From the NCBI RefSeq assembly GCF_910596095.1, contig NC_056538.1, positions 33,599,922 to 33,663,921 of the forward strand: a stretch of DNA of 64,000 bases. Direction: 5' to 3'. Under the pieces are notes generated by a model. It worked only from the letters and a program-made list of their open reading frames with translations, was not told the DNA's origin and did not search any database. Both the position numbers and the translations under genes were made by a program. The DNA comes from Thunnus maccoyii (Eukaryota > Chordata > Actinopteri > Scombriformes > Scombridae). The first letter of the stretch is position 1. The number at the start of each line of letters is the position of its first letter. Positions 31,626-42,983 of this stretch are shown one piece after another.

Positions 31626-32382
31626 TCCTGGTATCTGGCTTATTGAGCGACAGTGTGTGTCTTGATTTTGAGACTTTTTGTGAAAAGCAGTTCATATTTG
31701 GGTGTTTTGTCACTCAATATCAGCTGAATCCAGTTGGTTCGTACTGTGATGTGCTCGCCATCATCAGGTCAAGTTACGAGGCCATGATGCTGCAAAGCTA
31801 AATAGACGTCAGCCTTTCTCACTTGTTGCTGTGGAAACACTTGAGGCTATGACAGACTACCGAAAGATACAAACATAAATAAACTGGGCACTAGTCCTTA
31901 AATTGAAAACAAGTCCTCCAAATGAAACTCTAGATCTGTGGTTTGATCATGTGACTCCAGAACGACACAGAAGCATTTTCTAATCTGGCGCCACTATCGA
32001 CAGTAATCAGCAGGACAACATCATCTGTCTGTGCTTTATAAAACCTTTAAACACATCACTGTTAAACAATAATGATGTTTTATGATGTGACATCGCTGTG
32101 GTTCAGGTCTGGTTAGGTTTAGGGAAAGATGATGGTTTGAGTTAAAATGATCACTTTGTTAAAGTTCGAGAAACATATGGGTTAAAGTTACTACTTCCTT
32201 AAAGTGAGGCCACCTTCATTGTCATGACAACAGTAATACCCACGGGGTTAAGTTGAGGGGACGATCGTAGTTACGCTTTTTAAAAAACTGACTGACTCGC
32301 GGTTGGAAACAGGAAACGAACAGCGTCTCCAGTGGCAAAGTCCACTGTTGGGTTAAAGCCTCCATCCACCCTCCTCCTCTGA

Positions 32383-32492
<110 letters not shown>

Positions 32493-32623
32493 GTCTACAG
32501 ACAGGCTGACAGATGTGAACCCGCAGTGCCTTTGAGCAAGGCAGGAAACTGTATTGTACACCAGAGGGCGTCTCTGCGGTGCCAACAACCTGACCATTCA
32601 TTAAGTCTTAAGGGTGTGGTGTG

Positions 32624-33144
32624 TTGTGTGTGTGTGTGTGTGTGTGTGTGTTGGGGGTCGACTGGGGAGGGGAGGTGGGAGGGAGGAAGAGGAAAAGATG
32701 ACCATTTCCTGCTGCAGCAAGAAAATAAAACAAACAGGAAACAACCAGCAGAACTCCCAGAGAGCTCAACGAGGACAGAAAGAAAGTAGAGTCACACAGA
32801 ACATCAGGGAGGAGAAGAGTAGAACGTCTGAGTCGAGCCGAGCTGAGGACAGTAGAAACATCTGCAGGAACATCAGGACTGAGTGAATGACAACAGAGTT
32901 CAGTAGAAACTAACAGCATCAAAGACTGAAACTCACTGTGGAGTACAAAACAACCGGCAAACCAGCAGCTGACCTGGACCTGCTGACACACACACACCTA
33001 TACACGTGCACACACTCTAACGTGCACGCACACACACAAACACTGCATGGTTGGAGAGATGTTAAAGTCCTGAAGAGAAGTCCTGGATTATTATTTTATT
33101 CTGCAAAAAAAGACGAAAAAGGTAAGAACTTAAATCAGAGAGAG

Positions 33145-33200
<56 letters not shown>
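32624..33200. repeat. (TG)n tracts flanking a possible untranslated first exon
   Basis: TG repeats at 32624-32651 and (GA)n(TG)n at 33137-33200 flank a purine-rich, repeat-poor block. The block ends AAAAAG-GTAAGAAC at about 33,120, a good donor match. ETS-like ACAGGAAAC and TTTCCTGC occur near 32,705-32,745. This could be a non-coding first exon of a plus-strand gene; there is no direct proof. Confidence 0.3.
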
Positions 33201-33203
<3 letters not shown>

Positions 33204-33824
33204 ACATGTACTACACATGTTGTGAAGACACAAATCTCATCAGTCATTCAGTTTTAGAGGTGTTTTCAGGTGAAGGATGAGAGAAACCTGCAGGGATCGG
33301 TAACTGAATGCATCGTCTCCTGATGGAAACCTTGAAGTTACGTAATGTGTGTAAATGTGTGTGTGTGTCAGTGACGGTGTGACAGCCGGTCCGTGTTCAG
33401 CTGAACACACATGAAGGTGTTAACAGACTCAAACTGATTCTGGCTCCGCTGTTCAGTTTTCAGATCATATTTTGTCTCTAAAGCAACTTTCAGATCATAA
33501 ATCATAACTTGATCTTCACAGCTGCGCTACTTTATTTATTATAAGTCTGCTGGTCTGTCTGGTGTCTCCGTCTGTACTCGAGTTAAATATCAAGAGTTCT
33601 CATTAAATCTGCTGCTGTTTAAAAATGAAAATATGTGGAGGATTCTGGGAGTTTTAGCACTTGTGTGTCTGTGTGTTTATTGTACGTTCTGGAACAAAGA
33701 CGTGATTGTTGCCGTCACTTAACTGTCGTACATATCGCTGTTGCTGTTCAGCTGTTTCTTCATTTACTTTTTCTAAAACAGCAGGTTACAGTTCAGCTGT
33801 GTGGTAAAACATTTTTTACATTAA

Positions 33825-33850
33825 TTGAATGAATGAATGAATGAATGAAT
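33825..33850. repeat. (TGAA)n microsatellite
   Basis: Six tandem GAAT/TGAA units. Confidence 0.9.
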
Positions 33851-34249
33851 CTGTATATGATAACTTTCTGAGCAGCAGCGTTCAATAGGTGGAGCAACTA
33901 AATGTCCACAAACAAACCTCCAAAGCCTCAAACTACAGAAACAACCTAAAAATTAAGTTTATATTCTCCTAATCTGCAACAGAAAGTAAGTTATGAAGGA
34001 AACATAACGCCACCTGAATTATGTTTTCTGTCAATATAATGAGAGAATGTTCAGTAACAACAAATTCCAGTTTTTAGTTTAGTTTTAGTTTTTAGACCAA
34101 AATATCCAAACTTATTTTATATGTTTATATGTCATGAACAGTTTTCTGGTTGTATTGGGACTCTGGCAGCACTTGGTTAAAGTCAGAGAAAGATGCAGGT
34201 AATACAGAAAAGGTCTGCAGTGACTTCACGCACAAGACACAACATGTTT

Positions 34250-34480
34250 ATTAAAATGTACAGTAATTCTGGTGATTTTCTATATTTTTCTTCTTGTCAA
34301 CAAATTTCATGTTTGGATCCAAACCAACAATGAACTGATCTAGTTTGGTCACGTTAGTTTGTTTAGAAACGGCTCCGAAGACTAACAACAGCATCACGTT
34401 TTCAGTCTCTGGAGAGTAGTTCTGTGTAAGGCAGACGCTACTGAGCATGTGCAGGAACACGGTTCTGTTTACAGCTTCAC
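34250..34480. repeat. Dispersed copy of the intron 3 repeat family
   Basis: It shares GGTCACGTTAGTTTGTTTAG, the GTTTTCAGTCTCTGGAGAGTA segment and the GTTTGGATCCAAACCAACAATG segment with 7213-7700, in reverse order to the right half of that element. A further partial copy is at 40,890-41,010. Confidence 0.6.
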
Positions 34481-35978
34481 TAGCTTGTTGTGCTACAGAT
34501 CACAACCTCTTTCAGAACCAACTGTCTTTAAATGATCTATAATCAATATTTTCTATCCTCCACAGTCTGATGTGTCAGTGTGTAATGTGTTGGTTGTGGC
34601 TCCTAGTGATGAACCAACAGAGAATTATCAGTGACTCTGCAGCTCCTCTCGGCTTTATGGAGCTTTATAGTGAGTTTCAGCTCATTGTTTATCTGTCCGG
34701 CTGCAACTTTACTGTTCTGGTTCACTCTCAGCGCTCTCATAGCGTCGTTTTGGGCCGCAGCAGGCAGCTGTTTTCCAAAAAAAAGCTGTAAAAAGCCGCT
34801 GTACACTACCTGCTCAGCACAAACGGCAAACAGACACAGTTAGCTGTAGACTAGCTGGTGAACATAGTGGAGCATTTAGCAGCTAAAGAGCCTGATATTT
34901 CCATCAGGAGTTGGTAGAGAGCAAAATTGAGGAGATTGAGGTGAGTCACAGTAAAGATGTAAAACTGCTGAGTGGATATTCTTAAAAACAGATGGAGGTA
35001 GCGATGTGTGATGTCACTGGATCGTTTTATTGGAGCCGGTTTGAAACTACCTCATATCCAAGCTAACGCTAGCTTACTGGGAACACCAAGCGCTGCACAC
35101 TTGGGCTAACGTTAGCTACTTTAGCTAAATTGTGCTAACAGGGCAGGTATCGTAGTCAAGTCACATTAAACTTAGTGAAATATTGAGACAATAGTTTGAC
35201 TCAGTGTGAGTCCCGGAGCCGAGGAGAGCAGCAGGTGACCCAACTGTCAATCACAGCTGTCAATCAACACCCACACGGCAGACATCAAAGCTACTATAAG
35301 TCTTCAAATCTTAGTAACAGAGCAATAATTTCCAAAATGACCACCAACACACTTATTAGAGGGTCTGAATTTACAGATTGAGACCAGAATGACTCGTTGA
35401 AAACAATGATTGACTCAGTATTTCTAGAGAGAAGTTGAAGCTCTTTGAACGGAGTCAGTTGGAGCAGCTAGCGGCCGTCATAGGTATTTCACTTTAAGGT
35501 TCTTCTGCATTGGCTTCAATTTCAAACTGTGGTTGTTGTCGCTTGGATCAAACCCTTCTGTGTGTTTTCTACCTCAGAGGTAAAAGAAACAAAAAAATAT
35601 ATATATTGCTACATAATTTTACAAATATGTTGAGAAATCCTGTGAAATGAGAGATATATTCCTAATAATTCATATTGTTAAATCGTGGGACAACCAAACT
35701 TTGTTCAAAGTCACAAAAATCTTCAATTATTTCTGGTCAAATTTCCATGAAATCTTGTTTATATATTCTCAGTTTCCAGATGTGACCTCCTGACCTTTCA
35801 TACAGCGACGCCATCAGGCCTCGACGTCAACTTGTACTCGAGCTTTGAAGTTATTGAAAAGTGTATTTAATGTCACATTGAAGGAGCTAAGCTAACAGTT
35901 TCCCTCTGCTTCCAGTCTTTGTGCTAAGCTACAGTTAGCATCCTGCTCAGTACAGTATCTAATATTACGTCTGCTCCG

Positions 35979-35981
<3 letters not shown>

Positions 35982-36030
<49 letters not shown>

Positions 36031-36264
36031 CCTCAGTGCTGAGTGTGCTGAGTGACACCTTCCACCTTCCTCTGTGTGTGCGTGTGAGTGTGTGAGTGTG
36101 AGTGTGTGTGTGTGTGAGTGTGAGTGTGTGTGTGTGTGTGTGTGAGTGTGTGTCTGAGTGTGTGTGTGAGTGAGTGTGAGTGTGTGTGTGAGTGAGTGTG
36201 TGTGTGAGTGTGTGTGAGTGTGTGTGTGTGTGTGTGGGTGTATGTGTGTGTGTGTGTGTGTGTG
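35982..36264. repeat. (TG)n and compound TG/AG satellite
   Basis: A pure TG tract at 35982-36028, then about 190 bp of TGTG/TGAG mixtures at 36072-36264. Confidence 0.9.
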
Positions 36265-38145
36265 GTGACAGATTGATACAGTCAGAGTTGAGTTCAGGTC
36301 ATCAATACTGTCTGAACTCTCATTAAGAGTCGTTCGCGTCCAAACCTGGATTTTCTCTTAACTGGGAAGTCGTGCCAAAAGTGAACCCCGGTGCATTCTG
36401 GGTGGAAGTAATCATGGCGTTAATGATGTAGTCAGACTCTGCTTCCTGTTTCAGGAACGATAAGACTCACATCCAGTCTGATCTCATACATGTAGACGTC
36501 CAGAAAGCTGCTCTCACACAGAAAAAACAAGACTATGAAAACAGCATCTGAACATGTTGAATATCTGAGATTAGATCAATAAACTGTTTTCAGTTGTAAC
36601 ATAGAAGACAACTTTAAAAGTTTTTAAGTTTTTAAGTTTAAATGTAAGAACTAAACTTTGTCAGTTTTAAACTCTGTTTCTACTGTAGCTGTTTTCTCTG
36701 GTCAGTAAGGGTCCCCTGAGTGGACAATATACATGTTTGGACACTTATAACCTCATATAGAAGAACATATATATATATACATTTTACTTAGACCTCAACT
36801 TATTATTTACCTCCAAAAACACATCAAACACCTTCGTTTCAATCAGTATTCAGTTTGAAAACTTCATTTGTCTGTTCATTTAAAAAGTGAAACTCCTTAA
36901 AAGCATTTTTAAAAAGCTTTTATTTAACAAATTGGGTTTTTAACATTAATATTACTTAAGTCGAACGTTAATTTTAAACATTTGATGAATCCATTAACGA
37001 TGAGTTTAAGATGTTATTGAGGATTTTAGTGTCTGTTAAAGCTCTGAAATATTTTCAGCTTTATTCAGTTATTTAATCAGTTTACTCAGATTTGGAGTAA
37101 AATTCATTTGGGGTGTTTCATTTGTATCTTAAGAGGACCTTTATTTTCAATTTAAAGCTATAATATGTAATTATTCCACATTAAAATGTCTAGAAACAAC
37201 TAGACCTATGTTATATATGTTGTTGAGTTGTGTACTTACATTATCCCAAATGTTTCCATCAGTTTTCAAACCCAGAGAAATCTGTGACTTAATCAAAGTA
37301 ACGGACCGTTTCATTTGGTCGCCTGTCGATGACGTCATACCTCCTCTACCAAAGAGTAAACACGCACAAGATGCATACGGTGGCGCTGTGTTTGTCCGCT
37401 ACAATGGCGTCTACCAAAGAGTAACTTACACACATACAAGATAATACATCGGCGTTGTGGTTGTTCCACACAAACTGTTATAAATGGACTTTTATTCAGT
37501 TTTAAGACACATTTTCATGATAAATTTAGGTGGTTTTTAACTACATCTTTTAGCCGGAAGAAGGATTTTAGTCATTGGACGTCTGGATCTTAAGTTATCA
37601 GAGAAATAAACTGGACAAACGTTAGCAGCAGCTCGGCTAACAGCCCCTCCAGGAAGTCCGGTGGTCACCGAACATCGTCGGAGAAACACTGATTTTTTAG
37701 GTGAAACAGTTTTATTCAGTGTTTTTACCTGTAATCTCCGGGTCTGTTTGTTCTGGAGAGGAGGAGACCTCTGCGGGTAAAAACATCCTGAATGATGAAC
37801 GCTGGAGTAATCCTATCCTGCTGAAGCTGGTTATTTAACAACAAAGACAACAACTCCCATGATCCCTTGCTGCTTCACACCGTCATCACACTCCGTCTGT
37901 TGTTATTGTTTTGATTGAGACGCCTAGCGGCTGAAATCACATGTTGTGCGTTTAAGTGCAAATTAAGGGGTTGACTTCAGATTCAAGGTTATTTAACAGA
38001 TTATAATAATGTTTTAATGGTTTATCAGCACATTTTAAAGGTTTTTAAATTAGTTTTAATCATTTACGTCTAAACTTTGTCAGTTTTAAACTCACACTCA
38101 GTGGACAATATTCATGTTTGAACACTGATGAACTCATATAGAGGA

Positions 38146-38146
<1 letters not shown>

Positions 38147-38195
<49 letters not shown>
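38147..38195. repeat. (TG)n microsatellite
   Basis: About 24 TG units; no other signal nearby. Confidence 0.9.
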
Positions 38196-38197
<2 letters not shown>

Positions 38198-39595
38198 AAT
38201 ACAAACACACTCGACATGTGAGAGAATGAGAGAAGTGTGCAGATTGAGTAACAGCAGAGTAAACAGTTTTTATCAGAGCTGTTTGAAAGAAGAACCAACA
38301 GAATTATTTACACATTTTTCTTTGTCAGCTGTTCATCAAACCGACAGTTTATTCATAAAGTCTCTGACCACCAGGAGGACGAATCACGAAGCTGCTCAGA
38401 GACGTATCCAGTCGATACTATGATGAGATCACTGTATATAAAGCTCATATTTACCATCAAATCAGCTTCATTTATTTATTTATTACAGTTGGTGAAAAGA
38501 GGTTTTCCTGTGTAAACCATCATCTGTGTTTTAATATTTCATATTTCACTGATTGGATCTTTATTAACTGAGTTGTTTCTCTAAACTCGAAGCGTCAGGA
38601 GGAACTTTTAGCTCTTTAAATCTTTAAAGTGACGCCGCTAACGTGGCTCAAACGTTGTGTTTTATGTTTCGATTCTTTCTCTGAACGTCTTCTAAAAGAA
38701 ACTTTGATGAACTGCTGACGGCAGTGAAATAAAAAAGCCTCAGTCAGACTGTACAGACTTCTGTTTTTGTGACCCGATAAAACCACACACGCCCTCAGTT
38801 ATTACATCTGCTGATTCAGCCGCTCGACTTTCTCTTCACATGTTCATCACGACAGTTTCACAACTGAAACTCACAAGTTTCCCCCCCGAACGTTCAACAA
38901 CAACACAGAGACGAATGAAATATTTCAGGGAATTTAAGTGTAAAAGTACAAATTTACAAATTCAGTTGTACGAAAGTTCTGTAAAAAAGGGGAAATTACT
39001 ACGTAATACTGAAACTTAAATACCACAGAACAGATTCAACTGAAATATTTGACTTTGAAAACCATCTTTCTGACTTTCAAGTTATTTCAAAAGCTTTATT
39101 TCCAGTATATATTTATTTTAAGGTTCTTAAATTCAGGTAGAAAATTCACGTTTTCCTTTTAGCATCAATTTGATCTTTGAAGTTTTTCACTTCTCTTGTA
39201 TTTTTAGATCAGAAATGAGCTTTTTGAAATACAGAAACATGAATATAGCTTCTGAATAGTCTGAATTTAAGAATCCTAAAATAAATATATACTGGAAGTT
39301 TATTAAACTGCACAACATTTACCTGCAGGGATCAATACTGAGTCCACATGTTATAAAACTCTTCACACAGTCGACACAACAGCAACAATTAAGCATCAAA
39401 CTGTGACACATTTGTATAGTTTTCACACAGAAAGCATTCAGTGACTACAGCCTTCACATGTCCTCAATACCTTTTCTCACTCAAACACAAACAAGCAACA
39501 AAACTCTGGATCTGCAGCACATTTATACACTATATTATAAACGTGGCGCCGTGAACGCAACACGGGCAGATCCATTGGACGTAAGGAGTTAATAT

Positions 39596-40240
39596 TTACT
39601 GATTTACAGATGTTAAACATGGTCAAAGTTCCAAAACTTGAGGTGAACACATAAAGAAATGCTGCCTGCAAGTCAAAAGTCAGGGTTAAACCTGCTCTGA
39701 TGCTTCGTTTGTAAAGTTACCTCGACTTCCTGCTCGAACTGACGCTCCGACATGTACATATGTGATTATATTTGGAGTAAAGAAGGAGAAAAAGAAGTGA
39801 AATCCTGCTACTATAGTTTGTTTACGTAGCCTCCGGAGCCGGAGGAAGCTTCCTGAAGCTGACCAATCAGAACAGAGTGGGCTCATGAGGAGGCGGGGCC
39901 TTAAAGAGACAGGAGCTAAAACGGCCTGTTTCAGACAGAGGCTGAACTGAGGGGCTGCATAAAGGACCAGTAGAAGATAAATAAAGAGTTTTTAACTGGA
40001 AATCATGCAAAGATATTCCAGTAGAGCCCCAGAATATAAATATAGAGCTGGAAATATGCTGAATATGTTCTCTTTAATGAAAGACTTTGAAAGTAGGTGA
40101 CTGATAAACTGGTTAAACAAGAAGGCACAGCTTCAGGTGTCGGATCAGCGTCTTGGTGTCTTTGATGTTGTTAAAGTCATCAGATAGTTTCTCTCTCTGA
40201 CGATAAACCAACCAGACAACCAGACCTTCAGAAGTTTGGA
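39596..40240. repeat. Dispersed repeat, copy 1
   Basis: It shares GATGTTAAACATGGTCAAAG, the CTACTATAGTTT segment, GGAGGCGGGGCCTTAAAGAG and AAGATATTCCAGTAGAGCCC with 48,770-49,470, in the same order and strand. Internal indels separate the blocks. Confidence 0.75.
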
Positions 40241-41099
40241 TATTAACGTTCCTTCTGAATGTGGCGTCACGTCTCGTCAGCTGCAGCTGGACGTATCCAG
40301 TAAAGTGAGGGTGAGTTAAATACAGAAGCTGCTTCGTAATAAAACTAACATAACTTTTTACAGAACAGTCACGCTCACATAACCGTGAAGCAACAACAGA
40401 TCAGAATTTATTCACCAGCAACGGTGAAAAAAAACACAAATATTTAATTAATTAAAATTATTTTTGTAATCTTGGGTTAGTGTGTTTGATTCATTACATT
40501 CAGTCGTTTATTCAGTAGAATAGATGAAATCTTCTGTTTCAGTTTCTAGAAACTGAAACAGAAACACAGATTGAAGCACTAGTCGACTGGAAACAGGTGA
40601 AATAATCTCGCCTCATTGGATGATTACGTTACGGATCCACCAAAAATCCCAAAACAAGACATTTAAAAAAAAAAATCCTGTGTGCACAAGATGAAAAAAA
40701 GTATTTATTTTACTTATAGAAAGAAGATTTTAGGACTCGGCAACAAACTGAGTCACCAGTTAAAGCAGAGATCCTGTTTTCATTGCTGTAAGAATCTCCT
40801 GATATTAAACTAACGAGATCTGCTGTTAATAACTCAACACACACTCAACCTTTGTCTGATTGTTAATCCAGATTTGACTAAACTACAGTGTGTTTGTTCA
40901 TCGTGATGAAGGAACATGTCAGCAGACGTGTTTTTAATCAGATTTATCAGCTTTGATACAAACACAATACTTGTTAATAGATCAGTTCATCGTTGGTTTG
41001 GATCCAAACATGAAGACAAACAGAGAAAATCAGCAGAACGGTCAGTTATTTTCCCCTTTGACCTCAAAATTATGATCATCAGTGACCTCTGACTCACAG

Positions 41100-41100
<1 letters not shown>

Positions 41101-41146
<46 letters not shown>

Positions 41147-41303
41147 TGTGTGTGTGTCTGTGTGTGTGTGTGTGTGTGTGTGTCTGTGTGTGTGTGTGTG
41201 TGTGTGTGTAAAGCAGAGTTAATGAATACTCTGTCAGCTCTTTTGTTAGGTGCATGTGTGTGTGTTTACCAGCTGACTGATGACTCCCAGCTACAGGAAT
41301 GTA

Positions 41304-41339
<36 letters not shown>
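41101..41339. repeat. (TG)n ... (CA)n inverted microsatellite pair
   Basis: About 110 bp of TG (41101-41210), a 95-bp spacer, then about 34 bp of CA (41306-41339). The two tracts can pair as a hairpin in single-stranded DNA or RNA. A further TG tract is at 41473-41503. Confidence 0.9.
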
Positions 41340-41342
<3 letters not shown>

Positions 41343-41470
41343 TGACACTAATAACGTCCTTGTTGAGTGAAAAGTGACATTTTTTTTAAAGAACAGCGAT
41401 TAAAAGTCAAGAAACAGGAAGTAGTTTGACATTGAAATAGAAAGTGAGAGTTTGACCTTCACCAGATCTC

Positions 41471-41511
<41 letters not shown>

Positions 41512-42255
41512 CTTGTTAGCTTAGCGTAGCATTAAATCCTGAGTCCTGTGTGTGTGTTCACGTTAGTGAAAGATGCTGCTGTGATTTAAATGTTCATAAA
41601 CATGTTGAGACTTTATGTTTCTAACAGAACAGATTCACAGTTTAGTGAATTTAGTTGAATATGAACGTAATTTCCAGCAGATGGTTGATGATTGTGACTG
41701 AATGTCTGCTGATACATGAGAGGAACAAACTGGTTCTTACCCTGAAAATATGGTGAACCATGTAGCTCAGTGAGCATGTTGACATGTATGTGCGTAAACA
41801 CGTATGATCACCCTGTTTTGTTAAATTCTGTTTTTAATGCGTCGTGTTCTTCTTTGAGTTGTTTCCATGTGTGTTAAACTCTACAGATGATTTGCTGAAC
41901 GTTGTAACTCACCCACTGAACGGATGTTTGTAAGTGTGTCCATACGTACCTCTACGTAACCATGGAAACGCATTTACATGTCTAACATGTGACCACAATG
42001 TACGCAATCATCGGATCCTATAAGATCAAACACCAGCAGGAGTTGATGTCTTTACATCACCGGAGTTCATCTGCTCATCAAATATTATTTATTCACAAAT
42101 CAAAATTCAGAGCTGAGTGTCCGTATCAATACAATATATTGATTCTATATCTGATATTTATTGAACTATTTCTTTGTCCTTTATTCCAGCTTTTAGTTAC
42201 ACGATGCTGTTAACTTTGTATACATATTTCAATTTGAACCACACCCACCATGATT

Positions 42256-42335
42256 ATCAATCAATCAATCAATCAAACTTTATTCATATGGCACCATTTC
42301 ATACGAGTCAAATGTAATTCAAAGTGCTTTACAAG
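42256..42335 (-). mobile_element. 3' tail of a non-LTR retroelement or SINE
   Basis: Read on the minus strand it ends GTAAAGCACTTTGAATTAC, then AATAAAGTTTGATTGATTG with ATTG units. This is the usual 3' end of a common fish LINE/SINE type, 5'-truncated here. Confidence 0.55.
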
Positions 42336-42679
42336 TGACTAACAAACGTTCAGGATGGATAATATGGATTCTGAGACTAATGTTCACCAAAATAAGTAAA
42401 AAGCCAAAAAAAAAAAAAAAAGAGTTAATTGAATAAGACAACAATAAAAGATGAGTAGTTATGATAATAAAAGATAATACAAGCAATAAAAATAACAATC
42501 AAAGTAAAAATGATAAAATACTACACAAATAAACAAAATAGAATAACATAAATAATGATGTTAATGAATAAATGAGGTGTATAATAATAAAACTATACAG
42601 TTATATTATGTCACACTATGAAATAATTTCAGGATAAAAAAATGTTTCTTCTATTTAGTCAAAAAACAAGACAAAGCTG

Positions 42680-42983
42680 AGATGTCCTGCTCAGCTGAAC
42701 GCTCCTTAAATGCATCACCACTCGCTCTGACCTTTCCACGCGCCCTCCCTCTGTGATTGCGACATTTCCGACCGCCCCTGAACGCATCGCGCTGCGGGGC
42801 TGTTTGTCTCTGCGGGTTCAGTGAAGTCTGACCGGAGGAACCGGAGAGCCGCTTCATCTGCAGCCGGCCGGAGCTGCGCTTCTCTCGGCGAAGATCTGAC
42901 TTTGTGTCCGCCGCTGGTGACGCTTCAGCCCCGGGGTTGAGTTGACAGTTTGAGCCGCTGATCCGCCACCATGAGTCCCATCT
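42680..42983 (+). promoter_or_regulatory. CpG-rich promoter and first exon
   Basis: This is the only clearly CpG-rich patch between 32 and 61 kb (CGCGCCC, GACCGCCCC, CATCGCGCTGCGGGG, GCCGGCCGGAG). It ends in GCCACCATGAGTCCCATCT followed by GTGAGT, i.e. a strong Kozak ATG 13 nt before a good donor. It looks like a first exon of a plus-strand gene, possibly the one at 61.6 kb. Joined there, the ATG would be out of frame with the main start. Confidence 0.5.

Larger units (their letters stand above)
18380..32240. repeat. Tandem unit B (about 13.9 kb)
   Basis: It is the duplicate of unit A and includes gene B. The tail 31,490-32,230 matches 17,630-18,360 of unit A, which places a tRNA-Arg locus at the end of each unit. 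The stretch 28,214-31,000 matches the start of the window instead of unit A. Confidence 0.8.
33210..39590. other. Non-coding stretch, no gene seen
   Basis: Apart from the repeats listed separately, I see only short open frames without homology or splice logic. GCTAACGTTAGC-type and AGCTAAGCTAACAG teleost repeat fragments recur near 35,060-35,130 and 35,885-35,940. Confidence 0.45.

Noticed and set aside
42971..42983. ATG of the CpG-rich exon as the main start of the 61.6-kb protein
   Set aside because: With either visible acceptor the frame stops at 61643 and does not join the long frame; it is kept only as a possible upstream ORF.
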